Assembly: GCA_036873135.1 (NCBI GenBank)
Contig: JAPTYO010000012.1
Location: 4,844,090 to 4,908,089, forward strand
Direction of reading: 5' to 3'
Source of the DNA: Clarkia xantiana subsp. parviflora
Lineage: Eukaryota; Streptophyta; Magnoliopsida; Myrtales; Onagraceae
Length of the DNA: 64,000 nt
Shown: positions 20,988 to 30,775 of the stretch, piece after piece
How positions within the stretch are numbered: position 1 is the first letter of the stretch
Layout of the letters: every line of letters starts with the position of its first letter
Notes under the pieces: generated by a model
What the model saw: only the letters and a program-made list of their open reading frames with translations
Told to the model about the DNA's origin: nothing
The model's database searches: none
Made by a program: the position numbers and the translations under genes

Positions 20988-21882
20988 CAGTATTATTAGA
21001 ACCGGACCAGTCAAGGCGCTGGTTTTCGGTTCGCACGGTCCGACCCGGTTCGAACCCGCTCTGACCGGTTTGAATAAAAAAAATTATAATACTGCAGAAA
21101 ATCCTACACCCGCTGAAAAGATAACTTTCAAACTAGTTAAAAGAGCCCAGGCCCACCAGTCACCTATCTTTTATGTGTTAACCTACCTTTTATGTGGTAA
21201 CCATTAAAAATGGCAAGAGTTTGCCCTGCCGCCTCCACCCTCCTCCATAGGTCCCATCCTTCTCATCCATGGGTTGTTCCCAACTCGCTCCCAGATCGAC
21301 TCCGCACCATACTACTCGTCTCTTCGCGCCACCATGCCTCGACGAAGTGCGGCAAGTCACCAAGTCTGAAAGAGGGCCCTGTCATTCTGTCAATCGGTTT
21401 TGTGCTGCATTTTTGGTTTACCTTTTTTTTCACGCGGGGTGGTCCTAGGGGGCCCTCATCAGGAGGGCAACACCCCTAGCATGCTATCTCTACACCTAGA
21501 CTAATCCATAGTCGCACTGGGTCAACTCGTAAGGAAAAAAGTGCTGGCCATGAACAATTTTCCATTCCCATGGTCACTAGCGGGGATTGAACCCCTAACC
21601 TCTAGTTAATGGATGAGGCGCTGAACCACCACACCACTGTTACATGGTTTCGGGTTTACTGATTTAATTTAACATTTTTGGGTATTTTCTTTTTGAATAC
21701 CGTTGAACCGGCGACCCGGTGAACCGCCCGGTTCGCTCAGAACCGTTTGGTTCGTCTAAAAACCGAATATCGAACCAATTTTGCTTACATTCTGCGAATT
21801 TGATCGAACCGGACCGTTGGAGGCACCGGTTCCGGTTCGAACCCGGTCGGGCCGCCAGTCCAGTCCGGTTCTGATAACACTG
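20988..21882. mobile_element. hAT-like non-autonomous element, 895 bp
   Basis: The left end CAGTATTATTAGAACCGGAC and the right end GTCCGGTTCTGATAACACTG are inverted repeats. Both sides carry the 8-bp duplication ATATGGAA (20980-20987 and 21883-21890), as expected for hAT. Sub-terminal regions are dense in GGTTCGAACC/ACCGG words. The interior includes a GC-richer stretch (21210-21400) and a SINE on the minus strand. No transposase is present. Confidence 0.8.
21425..21650 (-). mobile_element. tRNA-derived SINE (copy 1, minus strand)
   Basis: On the minus strand it reads a box A-like TGGTTCAGCGCC, then a box B GGGTTCAATCCCC about 30 bp on, then TTCATGGCCAGCACTT, CCTTACGAGTTGACCC and a 3' A-run. 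The same 3' words occur at 34400-34450 and 22455-22490, so this is a family dispersed in the genome. It is inserted inside the hAT-like element. Confidence 0.65.
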
Positions 21883-22434
21883 ATATGGAATGCACGTTCA
21901 AAATTAGATGCTCTAATAGCTAAAGAGAAATTACAATTTATCCTAAAATGTTTTTTTTTTCAAAGTATGCATACGTAACACACTTACAACAATTACAACT
22001 TACCTGGAGAATTTTTTTTTTAAAATAATAATAATAATCATAATAATAATGCGTATGAACACATGTTTAAAATAAAAAATTCAGGTAAGAAGTTTTTTTA
22101 CAAAAAAAATAAAAATAATAATGCATACGAAATACATGTTTGAAAAGAAAATTTCAATAACTAAATGACTAACTACCTAGTTGAAAAAAGTTTTTTTTTT
22201 TTATTCTTTTTAAAAATGCAGTGAGATGAATGCATGAGAAATAAAGTTACACAGTTAGAAAAACATACAGTTTACCTGATAACCTTTTTACAATAAAAAA
22301 CATGGATAAAAACGACATGTTAGAGGGGGTAAAAATGTGTGGCTTTGCTCTACAAGGTAAATTCCACTATTAGGTTCCCGACACGGTGGTTTCCTTCCCC
22401 TAAAAAAGGATTTCGGGACCTACACGAGCGAGTG

Positions 22435-22512
22435 AGTTTTTCCATTGGCTAGCACTTTATCCCTTACGAGTTGACCCGGTGCGATTGAAGATTAGTTTAG
22501 GTGTTTACAAGA
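22435..22512 (+). mobile_element. SINE 3' fragment (copy 2)
   Basis: GGCTAGCACTTTATCCCTTA followed by CGAGTTGACCCGGTGCGA and AGATTAGTTTAGGTG matches the 3' half of the other two SINE copies. The 5' half with box A and box B was not found. Confidence 0.5.
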
Positions 22513-23160
22513 GATTTACACTAACATTAGGGGCGGCGATTCCTTTATCATTGGTTGATAAAGGGGGCAGCATTCAATCTCTCATTGGTTGAGGCAATTT
22601 GTAGTATGTCAGGTAGTGATAAGTAGGTTGCCACCTCCTTATTTTCCTTACTATGAAAGGTTTTATAGTGACGGTAGCGGTTGACTCTCAGTTGAATGAG
22701 GCAGGATAACAAGTAGGTCACCACCAGTTTTGATAACAAGTAGGTTGATATCTAAAGAAGGTGACAAGCAATACCCTACATCTTCATGTTCCTTAATGTG
22801 AAAGTTTCTTTTAATGCGTTGATAAGTAGGTCGTCGCCTGCTTGTTAATGTGGGCAGTGCCAACCCTTTAGACATTTTTTTTCCGAATGTTAATTTGGGT
22901 GAGTTGATATCTTGAATGTTAATGATGGTGTCGTCGTACCTCAATCGTTGTAAAAAGGGGTTGTCGTTGAGTCTTCTTTTATGGGGATCAAAAGTTCATT
23001 TCTTCCTTCACAAACTCTAGTTGTATGTAATCTGATCATCGAGATATTGGAAGGGATGCTCTCAACTGGAAGCATCCTCGACGGAAGTCACTGCCTCGGC
23101 ACACTTAGTCAGGGTCAATTGCAGAGCACCATCTCCGGCAAAAGCCAAGTCTACGCCTAA
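22513..23160. other. Non-coding region with dispersed short repeats
   Basis: The word GATAA(C)AAGTAGGT(T/C)G recurs at about 22618, 22709, 22736 and 22818 with similar flanks, giving a loose repeat. I see no gene or RNA. It is probably part of the same transposon-derived block. Confidence 0.4.
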
Positions 23161-24560
23161 GCCTAAGCCCTAAGCCGTCCCACCAAAGATGGTCTTGCTT
23201 TACCTCGCTTTCAACCCATCTTCCGCCGTCGTCGCCTCAACCCGGGGAACCCGCTACTCCCTTTCCCTCCACACCACCCCAACATCGACACAACCATCTC
23301 CCCCGAGCCCGCACAAGGACCTGTCGATACCCCCCAACCACCACCACAAGCAACGCAACCACCCTCACCAATCCCTAGTCAGGTCTTTCCACCCACCCCA
23401 CGAACATCCACGCCCTCCATGCCTAAGCCTAGACCAAAGCCGGAAGCCCCCCACAGCGGATGACTTTGTTCAACCTCGCCTTCATCCCACCCTCCTCCTC
23501 TACCTCGCCAAATCGCGGAGTCCGCCTCATCCCCTCTCATTTTACGTTCCCCCCTCCACCTTCACCATCATCACCACCTCCGAACCTGCACAAAGACACT
23601 CCACCACCATCACAACTACCTCCACGCGCCTCCACAGGCACGCACGCGCAGCCACGCGCCTTCACACGTGCCGTCCACGCGCTTCATGCGCCGACTAACC
23701 ACCGCCCACGCGCATACTCAACCCGCGCGTGTAAACCACGCGCCGCCATGCGCGTCGACATGCGCCTTCACGTGCTACAACGCGCCTCCACGCGCCGCCG
23801 CGACCCAACTCCATCACCGCCATGCCGTGTGCCGGCCGCCTACGCCCCTCCACGCGCCGTCGTGGATGTCGTTCACTTTTTTAAGCTCAAACACGACTAC
23901 ATCTTGGCGGTACAGCCCTCTACCCTCCCCCTCCAACCCCTTCCAGTCGAACTCATAGTTCGTCAGAACCAACATTCTGTCCACCAAACGAACCACTGCA
24001 TGACATATACCCTTCGGGGTATCCACGATACGACTTCGGTCGCATCCTATTTTCGTCTTCCTTCGAGGAGACAGAGCATTTCTTTGGCACCCTCCCTTGC
24101 GCTAGTCCTTCGCGGATGTTCCTATGGCGGGGGCACCTTACAGAAATCTCTACACCGGTCATGTGGTCGTCTTCGTTTTTGGATGTAACTGTTTGCGTTT
24201 CGGACATACTTTGGGTCCGGTTTGATATCGCTTGTTGTGCAGGTCCGCTGTTAGTTATGTCAGACTCAAGGTAGGTCCTCGTACCCTCCAAAGGATTGCG
24301 TTCACTACTGTATCAGATGGATTCCTCATCTCCAAGCTTATATCCTTTGCCTGGGGTCATCTCCGTCAATAAGCTGATTTGCATCTTTAATTTACGTTTT
24401 ACTAGTTGTATTTCTGTTTTGCACTTCGTTTTCCTTACTTCCATTGTTATAGCCACATCTGCTCTACTTGTTCGGGTATTGGACGCTAACCAATATCCCC
24501 GGAGCGGTGTCGGTCTTTTGGTAGATTGTAATAGTTTTAATTATCAATAAAATCGGCGCG
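23161..24560. other. C-rich, proline-type low-complexity region of unknown origin
   Basis: From 23190 to 23880 the plus strand is strongly C-rich, with many CCACGCGC words. The segment 23190-23460 is weakly duplicated at 23460-23740 (CTCGC.TTCA(A/T)CCCA near the start, GCACAA(G/A)GAC later). Two frames stay open for up to 240 codons, but both encode Pro/Ser/His low-complexity that changes with frame, so coding is doubtful. 24200-24560 is ordinary AT-rich DNA ending with a T/A-rich AATAAAATC. It could be decayed retroelement coding or 3' end; I cannot assign it. Confidence 0.35.
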
Positions 24561-25217
24561 CTTAAAGATAAAAAAAAAGATCATCGAGACATTAGTTTCT
24601 CATCCTCAAACTCTGATTTTATTCAATTTGATCCTCAAACAAGAGCATATATATTGTTTTAATATTCCAAACTGTATTTCTCCAAGTTGATCCTCACACT
24701 CAAGAGGAATGATTGATTTCATCCTCCTACTTTAGTTTTCTCCAATTTAGTCCTCAAATTCACCTATCATATTCTTTTTGGTCCTTCCATTTAATTTGCT
24801 AACATATTTTTTTGGTAAACAAAGTTGCTAACATGACTCACCTACGCCGTCCATATTCTAACACAATGTAACTGATGCGTTCCATATTCTAACACATTGT
24901 AAGAATCAATAAGGAAGTTATATAATATTGTTCCAATAAAGAATTCAATTGTAGCATTAATATACATCATTCAGGTTTAACATTTGAAAGAGTATTCAAT
25001 TAATTTTAAAAATTTAAAATTATTAAACAATAATTTTGAATGATAATTGCCACAAGTACGATTACCATCGTTTTGCAGCATACCGAACCTTTACTATCTT
25101 AAGAAAACAACAAAAAAATGTTGCACCAACATATAATAGAGTTAAAACTTACGAAAATCAAGGATAATATCTTTCCTAAGTTAGGTAAAAAGTATGAGTT
25201 AAGGTAAACTAAGATTA
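24561..25217. other. Old repeat remnants left of the Mutator-like element
   Basis: 24580-24790 repeats TT(C/T)ATCCTC(A/C)AA(A/C)..TTTAATTT(G/A)(A/G)TCCTCA words, like one arm of a decayed foldback element. 24806-24824 holds a tiny retroposon insertion listed separately. The rest is AT-rich and without genes. Confidence 0.4.
24806..24824 (-). mobile_element. 19-bp retroposon scar with 10-bp target duplication
   Basis: TTGCTAACAT flanks the insert on both sides (24796-24805 and 24825-24834). The insert is a T-run followed by GGTAAACAAAG, the same as the poly(A)-end words of the larger insertion at 25289. It looks like a copy cut to almost only its tail. Confidence 0.6.
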
Positions 25218-25288
25218 GGTTAACTAGTATTGACCCTCAAAGTTAGAACCCACTAGTTTGTTATTCAAAGTATTGGACTTTACTATAT

Positions 25289-25417
25289 ATTTTTTTTTGG
25301 TAAATAAAAGGAGATACACACTACTAGACTAGAACTAACTTATCCTACTAATCACAACACTTCTATGGACTGATTGTCCCAATGAGTCATATAACAAAAG
25401 AGACCAAAGACCATTAG
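25289..25417 (-). mobile_element. Short SINE/LINE-type insertion, 129 bp
   Basis: A 16-bp target duplication TTGGACTTTACTATAT flanks it (25273-25288 and 25418-25433). The insert begins with a T-run and GGTAAATAAAAGG, so its poly(A) end points left and the element lies on the minus strand. It interrupts the left inverted repeat of the Mutator-like element, so it is younger than that element. Confidence 0.75.
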
Positions 25418-25698
25418 TTGGACTTTACTATATGTACTATGAGATTTCCCCTCTCATGCTGACGTGGCGTGAAACTAGGAAATTAAATAATATATTTTTA
25501 ATAATTCGGTTATATCGGAGCGGTTCGGTCATAAAAATCCGGAATTATACAAATATGAAAATCTGGGCTATTTTAACTGTACATAATAAGTAAAAACCAA
25601 TATGCAATTAATCATTCTGTTGACTGCGCTTTCTTCTTTCTTCTTTTTCTTTTGGCTAATAAATTTCTTCTTCCTCATCTCTAGATTCGACATCTCCT

Positions 25699-25930
25699 TG
25701 ATACGATCCTAAGATTCGTACCTGGAATTCTGCATGATTGCAACAGAAAAGAGGGGTAGAGAGAAGAGTAGAGAGTAGAGAGATAAGAAGAGATTGTTTT
25801 GTATTTTCAATTCTGAATTTCCTTCGATGACAACCATCCTTACATAGGTTTAGCTATCTGTATTATTCAAATGGGCTGCTAATTAAAGATAAATGGGCTG
25901 GAGCTGGGCTCGACAGCTTGGCTCGTAACA
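25699..25930 (-). repeat. 3' LTR of the gypsy chromovirus
   Basis: It begins TGATACGATCC and ends CTCGTAACA on the plus strand. It is the partner of 30542-30775 and is 2 bp shorter through loss of AG in a GAGTAGAGAG run. Confidence 0.95.
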
Positions 25931-25944
25931 ACTCTTCCCGCCTA

Positions 25945-28900
25945 TTAAGGGACCTTGACCTCAAGGTCAAAATCTGGATACTTCTTCGAGAACTCATCCA
26001 TGAACATCCAAGTTGCTTCTTCCTCGTTTGATCCTTCCCAATGAACCAAAAACTTTGTGGCCGCACGATTTCCTCGTTTCACCATTTTCCTCTCCACGAT
26101 CGCCAATGGTATTCTTGTCGATGACCTCATGAATTCCACCGGTAAAGTTGTAACCTGATCTATATCTCCGTATGCCAACTTCAATTGTGAAACATGTATG
26201 GTGGCATGTATTAACGCATCAGGAGGTAGATCCAGTTTGTAGGCCACGTTACCTACCTTTTCGAGCACTTTGAATGGACCAAACCATCTTGGTTGTAGCT
26301 TTTGAACCCCCTTGTTACGCATCGAATGTTGAGCATAAGTGTGAAGCTTCATGAACACCCAATCACCAATCTCGAATTCCCTCTCAGATCTCTTTTTATC
26401 GGCAATCTGTTTCATCCTATTTTGTGCACGAGTGAGGTGGAACTTGAGTAACTTGATGGTTTCTTCTCGATCACATAATAGGGAATCCACCGCCTTGTCC
26501 TTCGACTCCTTAGGAAAATACGGAATATGGATTGGAGGAGGGTAGCCATAGAGGGCCTCAAAAGGAGTCATCTTAATGGATGAATGCCACGATGTGTTGT
26601 ACCACCATTCGGCTAATGCTAGCCACTTAGACCAAGTCGAAGGCCTTTCTCCGATCATACACCTAAGATATGATTCCAAACATCGGTTTACCACCTCAGT
26701 TTGCCCATCCGATTGAGGGTGATATGCCGAAGAGAGACATAGCGATAATCCTTGTTGCTTGAAAAGCTCTTGCCAAAAGTTGCTCACAAAGATCGGGTCG
26801 CGATCGCTCACGATCCGGTTTGGTAACCCATGAAGCTTGTAGACATTATTGAAGAATGTCTCGGCCACTGTAGCTGCAGTATAAGGGTGACTTAAGGCCA
26901 TGAAATGACTATATTTTGTGAGTCTATCAACCACCACAAATATCACTTCATTTCCATTCGATCGAGGAAGCCCGGTGATGAAATCCATTGATATGTCTGT
27001 GAAGACAGCATGAGGGAGGGGTAAAGGCTGCAGTAATCCCGGAGTTGCAGCATTATCGATTTTGTTACGTTGACATGTATCACAATGTCTAATGAAATCC
27101 TTCACATAACCTTTGATTCCCTTCCAATATAGCAATGATGAGATCCTTTGTAAGGTAGCCGTCACTCCGGAGTGGCCTCCAAGGGCCGAACTATGGAAGA
27201 TAGTGAGAATTTCCTTCCTAAGTTCGGTATCATTACCAACAACAATCTTCCCTTTCCTTCGCAAAAGCCCATCAACAAGTTTGAACCTAGCCGGACCTTC
27301 TCCATCACGCACACTTTGTAGTAGATTGGCATAATCTAAATCTCCCTCATAACTTGAGCGAATTCTTTCGAGCATGTCGGTCGAAATGGTGGACATGGAG
27401 ATTGATAGAACTTCGGAACCGGGTAACCTCGATAGAGCATCAGCCACCTTATTCTCGACCCCCTTTTTGTAGCAAATCTCATAGTCGTACCCCAAAAGTT
27501 TTGCCAACCAAGTATGTTGAAGAGGTGTAGAAATCTTTTGCTCGAGTAAGTACTTCAAGCTACGGTGGTCCGTCTTGATAATGAAGTGCCTATCGATGAG
27601 GTAGAAATGCCATTTCTTGATGGCTAATAATATCGCCAAAAGTTCCTTCTCATATACCGATAGAGCTTGCTGCTTGGGTGCCAAGGATTTGCTTATGAAC
27701 GCGATCGGGTGACCCTTTTGCATTAGTACCGCACCAATTCCCAAACCAGACGCATCCGTCTCCACTACGAATGAGTCCTTCATATCCGGAAGAGCCAAAA
27801 CAGGGGCTGAAATCATAGCGTTCTTGAGGGCTACGAAAGCATTTTCCGCCTCGGAATTCCACATGAAAGAGTTTTTCTTCAAAAGTGAGGTGAGTGGCTT
27901 ACTAATGGTCCCATAGTTCTTGACAAACTTCCGATAGTAACCCGTTAGGCCTAGGAATCCCCTTAATTGCTTGATTGTGGTAGGTCTAGGCCACTTGCAA
28001 ACTGCCTCTATCTTCATCGGATCGGTTGATACTCCTTGCCCGGATATTATGTGACCAAGATACTCTATTTGTGAGCCCCCAAACGAACACTTACACCTCT
28101 TGGCAAAAAGTGAGTTCTCTTTCATAGTAGCAAAAACCGACTCCAAGTGGACTAAATGCTCTTGAAGATTCGGACTATAAATGAGAATGTCGTCGAAAAA
28201 TACCAACACAAACTTCCTCAAGTATGGCTTGAAGATTGTGTTCATCAATCCTTGGAAAGTGGCCGGTGCGTTAGTTAATCCAAATGGCATCACTCGAAAC
28301 TCATAGTGCCCCTCGTGAGTACGAAAGGCCGTCTTGTGTATGTCTCCTTCGAACATTCTTACTTGATAAAAACCGGACCTCAAGTCGATTTTTGAGAAGA
28401 CCGATGCACCGTGTAGCTCATCGAGTAGTTCGTCCACTAGCGGAATTGGAAACCTATCCTTGATGGTCAAGTCATTAAGCCTCCTATAGTCCACACACAT
28501 CCTCCATGATAGATCCTTCTTCTTGATTAGAACCACGGGTGACGAGAACGGGCTTGAACTCGGTTGTATAATACCAGATTCCATCATTTCTCTAACCATT
28601 TTTTCAATAATATCCTTTTGGGGGGCTGGGTATCTATATGGTTTTTGGCTCACCGATATTCCTTCTTCCTTTAGTGGTATTCTATGATCCACTCCCCGAT
28701 TTGGAGGTAACCCTTTTGGCTCACGAAAGATGAACTCGAACCTTGTTAGCAATGCTTCAATTTCTCCTTTTATGCTCGGTTCTTCCTGAATTCCGGCTGA
28801 AAAAACCTGTGTGTGGCCCTCTTTTTCATTATGGAGAGATATGCTACAAAGTTGAAGTGAAGCTACCTCTCCTTTTTTGGTAAACAATTTTGACGTTTGC

Positions 28901-30495
28901 TCCACTGATGCACAATTCAATGAGCTCCCTTCCCCACCTTGGAGTTGACAAATTTGATCAGCTAACTTAAACCTCATTGTAAGCTTATCAAAGTTCCATA
29001 TTATATCTCCCAGTGTAGTCAACCATTGAATTCCAAGCACCATATGATAGTTTTCTAAAGGAATCAAGAAAACATCCGTTGAAAAAACTCTTCCTTGCAT
29101 CGACCATTGGAAGCACTTGCAAATACGATTACAATATACCACGCCTCCATTCGCTACGACCACCTTCATTGAACGAATTTCCTCAGCCCGACAGCCTAGT
29201 CTTATTGCTGTGTTAGTGTCCAAGAAATTATGTGTGCTATCGATCAAGACTTGCAATCTATTGTTCCTCACCGAACCATCAACCTTCATCGTGGAGCAAT
29301 TGGGAATTCCACTGATGGCATGTACGGAAATGTGGGGTGATTCTTCATCAACTACTAAATCAGGTTCAGCCTTCACCTCCTCCAAATCATCCTCATAATC
29401 CTCATCCCCGACTTCTATGTAAAATAGTTGTCTTCCTTTGCAACGATGTCCGACTCCGTACTTTTCCGGGCAAAAATAGCATAGTCCCTTTGCCTTCCTG
29501 CTTTCCATCTCCTTGATAGTCATGTTTCGGGGTGTCGGGTTAACGAGAGTCGGGCGCCAATTGCTTGTTGGTGCTGCAGAGGCAGTGATTGAACCTTTTG
29601 TATGGTTTCCAAAAGGCTTAACAACAGGGGCAGCTCTCTGATCCGTTGTCGATTGACTCACCTCATTTTGTAATTTGGCTAACGCATTAGCCTCATAAAG
29701 ATTCTGAGGTCGCAGCAATCTGACCTTTCCTTGTAAGGATGGATTGAGACCACCTAAGAAATTGCTCATAGCAGCTCTTTCAAACACAGGTTCTAGCATC
29801 TGAACTTTATTCAATAGGGAGTCAAATTTTCTGAAATATTCAGCTAAAGCACCATCCTGCTTCAGATTTTTCATCTCCAATATTGGGTCACCATAAAGTT
29901 CCTCACCAAATCTAGCTTGAAGAGCAAGAACATACTCACCCCATGATATTTGACGACCTTGGTGGTTCCAAATCCGAGTAATACCTTGATGCCACTGTAA
30001 GGCCTCCCCTTCCAATTGAATAATGGCAATCTTCAACTTAGTTTCCTCCGGAGTTCCATCAATCTCAAAATAATGCTCACAACGGAAGATCCAGCCCTGT
30101 AAATCGGAGCCATCAAACTTGGGAAAATCAACCCTACCTATATTGTAGTGACGACGATCCCTATCTCGGAGAGGCTCCGGTGGTGGGTTGTGGGTAACAT
30201 TGGGCGGAACTGTGGTGTGTGGTCTGAACTCCCTCGTTGCCGAAATGACCGAACCGTTGCCCGATCCTAAAATGCCGGAGTCCCTCCCGTTATCCACTGG
30301 TCTTGATGCTAGGCCCAAAATCATCGCCTTTAGTTCTTCGAAGCTTGCAGTATGTCGTTCACTGGCTACCGAGAGTTTTTCACAAGCCAGTCGTAGGTCC
30401 GACAGAGACCTTCCATGCTCTATTAAGGTCTTGTTTTGTTCTTCTAATATGGCGTCAATTAGAATTTCCTTCTGGCCACGCGTTCCTGCTGCCAT
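25945..30495 (-). CDS. Gag-Pol polyprotein of Ty3/gypsy chromovirus (retrotransposon)
   Basis: A single uninterrupted 1516-residue frame. In order: gag with a retrotransposon gag core (about 110-270); a CCHC-type zinc knuckle (CYFC...GVGHRC, about 338-352); an aspartic protease region with LIDSTHNFL near 418; reverse transcriptase with YRRLND, IDLRSGFYQ and the catalytic FFDDILIYS (about 768); RNase H starting ETDASGLGIGA (about 912); integrase with an HHCC finger (GGHSG...CDTCQRNK, about 1105-1148) and DDE residues in DISMDFITG, SDRDPIF and DGQTEVVN; and a C-terminal chromodomain (FLVHWEGS...ATW, about 1478-1512). The protease normally reads DSG(S/A)THNF. Here Gly and the next residue are missing, so this copy may not process its polyprotein. 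Otherwise it looks intact and potentially mobile. It is bounded by the LTRs, with the stop 14 bp before the 3' LTR. Confidence 0.95.
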   Translation of the reverse strand: MAAGTRGQKEILIDAILEEQNKTLIEHGRSLSDLRLACEKLSVASERHTASFEELKAMILGLASRPVDNGRDSGILGSGNGSVISATREFRPHTTVPPNVTHNPPPEPLRDRDRRHYNIGRVDFPKFDGSDLQGWIFRCEHYFEIDGTPEETKLKIAIIQLEGEALQWHQGITRIWNHQGRQISWGEYVLALQARFGEELYGDPILEMKNLKQDGALAEYFRKFDSLLNKVQMLEPVFERAAMSNFLGGLNPSLQGKVRLLRPQNLYEANALAKLQNEVSQSTTDQRAAPVVKPFGNHTKGSITASAAPTSNWRPTLVNPTPRNMTIKEMESRKAKGLCYFCPEKYGVGHRCKGRQLFYIEVGDEDYEDDLEEVKAEPDLVVDEESPHISVHAISGIPNCSTMKVDGSVRNNRLQVLIDSTHNFLDTNTAIRLGCRAEEIRSMKVVVANGGVVYCNRICKCFQWSMQGRVFSTDVFLIPLENYHMVLGIQWLTTLGDIIWNFDKLTMRFKLADQICQLQGGEGSSLNCASVEQTSKLFTKKGEVASLQLCSISLHNEKEGHTQVFSAGIQEEPSIKGEIEALLTRFEFIFREPKGLPPNRGVDHRIPLKEEGISVSQKPYRYPAPQKDIIEKMVREMMESGIIQPSSSPFSSPVVLIKKKDLSWRMCVDYRRLNDLTIKDRFPIPLVDELLDELHGASVFSKIDLRSGFYQVRMFEGDIHKTAFRTHEGHYEFRVMPFGLTNAPATFQGLMNTIFKPYLRKFVLVFFDDILIYSPNLQEHLVHLESVFATMKENSLFAKRCKCSFGGSQIEYLGHIISGQGVSTDPMKIEAVCKWPRPTTIKQLRGFLGLTGYYRKFVKNYGTISKPLTSLLKKNSFMWNSEAENAFVALKNAMISAPVLALPDMKDSFVVETDASGLGIGAVLMQKGHPIAFISKSLAPKQQALSVYEKELLAILLAIKKWHFYLIDRHFIIKTDHRSLKYLLEQKISTPLQHTWLAKLLGYDYEICYKKGVENKVADALSRLPGSEVLSISMSTISTDMLERIRSSYEGDLDYANLLQSVRDGEGPARFKLVDGLLRRKGKIVVGNDTELRKEILTIFHSSALGGHSGVTATLQRISSLLYWKGIKGYVKDFIRHCDTCQRNKIDNAATPGLLQPLPLPHAVFTDISMDFITGLPRSNGNEVIFVVVDRLTKYSHFMALSHPYTAATVAETFFNNVYKLHGLPNRIVSDRDPIFVSNFWQELFKQQGLSLCLSSAYHPQSDGQTEVVNRCLESYLRCMIGERPSTWSKWLALAEWWYNTSWHSSIKMTPFEALYGYPPPIHIPYFPKESKDKAVDSLLCDREETIKLLKFHLTRAQNRMKQIADKKRSEREFEIGDWVFMKLHTYAQHSMRNKGVQKLQPRWFGPFKVLEKVGNVAYKLDLPPDALIHATIHVSQLKLAYGDIDQVTTLPVEFMRSSTRIPLAIVERKMVKRGNRAATKFLVHWEGSNEEEATWMFMDEFSKKYPDFDLEVKVP

Positions 30496-30524
30496 CGATT
30501 CAGACGGAAAGACGATTAAGACGG

Positions 30525-30538
30525 TGGCTCTGATACCA
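30525..30538 (-). other. Primer-binding site (initiator tRNA-Met) of the gypsy element
   Basis: On the minus strand it reads TGGTATCAGAGCCA, complementary to the 3' end of plant initiator tRNA-Met, 3 bp inside the 5' LTR. Confidence 0.93.
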
Positions 30539-30541
30539 AAA

Positions 30542-30775
30542 TAATACGATCCTAAGATTCGTACCTGGAATTCTGCATGATTGCAACAGAAAAGAGGGGT
30601 AGAGAGAAGAGTAGAGAGAGTAGAGAGATAAGAAGAGATTGTTTTGTATTTTCAATTCTGAATTTCCTTCGATGACAACCATCCTTACATAGGTTTAGCT
30701 ATCTGTATTATTCAAATGGGCTGCTAATTAAAGATAAATGGGCTGGAGCTGGGCTCGACAGCTTGGCTCGTAACA
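30542..30775 (-). repeat. 5' LTR of the gypsy chromovirus
   Basis: Partner of 25699-25930. It carries A instead of G at the terminal TG when read on the plus strand, and two extra bases in the GAGTAGAGAG run. It should contain the element's promoter. Confidence 0.95.

Larger units (their letters stand above)
20330..22335. repeat. Degenerate tandem array of ~110-130 bp units, interrupted by a transposon
   Basis: A unit recurs about ten times with drift: a TAACTAAAAGA-like word, then ACTTACAATTTACCTGA, then a T homopolymer, AATGCATATGAGATGCATG, and AAAATTCAGGTA. The words CTTACAA..TTACCTG and AATGCATA..ATGCA mark each period. Lengths vary mainly through the T/A runs. The array is split at 20988-21882 by a hAT-like element and resumes with the same unit. 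Such arrays are common in non-coding parts of large plant LTR elements; the parent element was not resolved. Confidence 0.75.
25699..30775 (-). mobile_element. Full-length Ty3/gypsy chromovirus, young
   Basis: LTRs at 25699-25930 (3') and 30542-30775 (5') are nearly identical: I see one base change (TG to TA at one end) and a 2-bp AG indel in ~233 bp. The target duplication CTCCT is present at 25694-25698 and 30776-30780. A tRNA-iMet primer-binding site adjoins the 5' LTR. One long gag-pol frame fills the interior. The small size (5.08 kb), short LTRs and C-terminal chromodomain fit the Reina-like chromoviruses; this clade call is an inference. It sits inside the Mutator-like element. Confidence 0.95.

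Noticed and set aside
23189..24188. Two proline/serine-rich open frames as possible genes
   Set aside because: The frames overlap, encode frame-dependent low complexity from a C-rich repeat, have no domain and lie in transposon-derived DNA.
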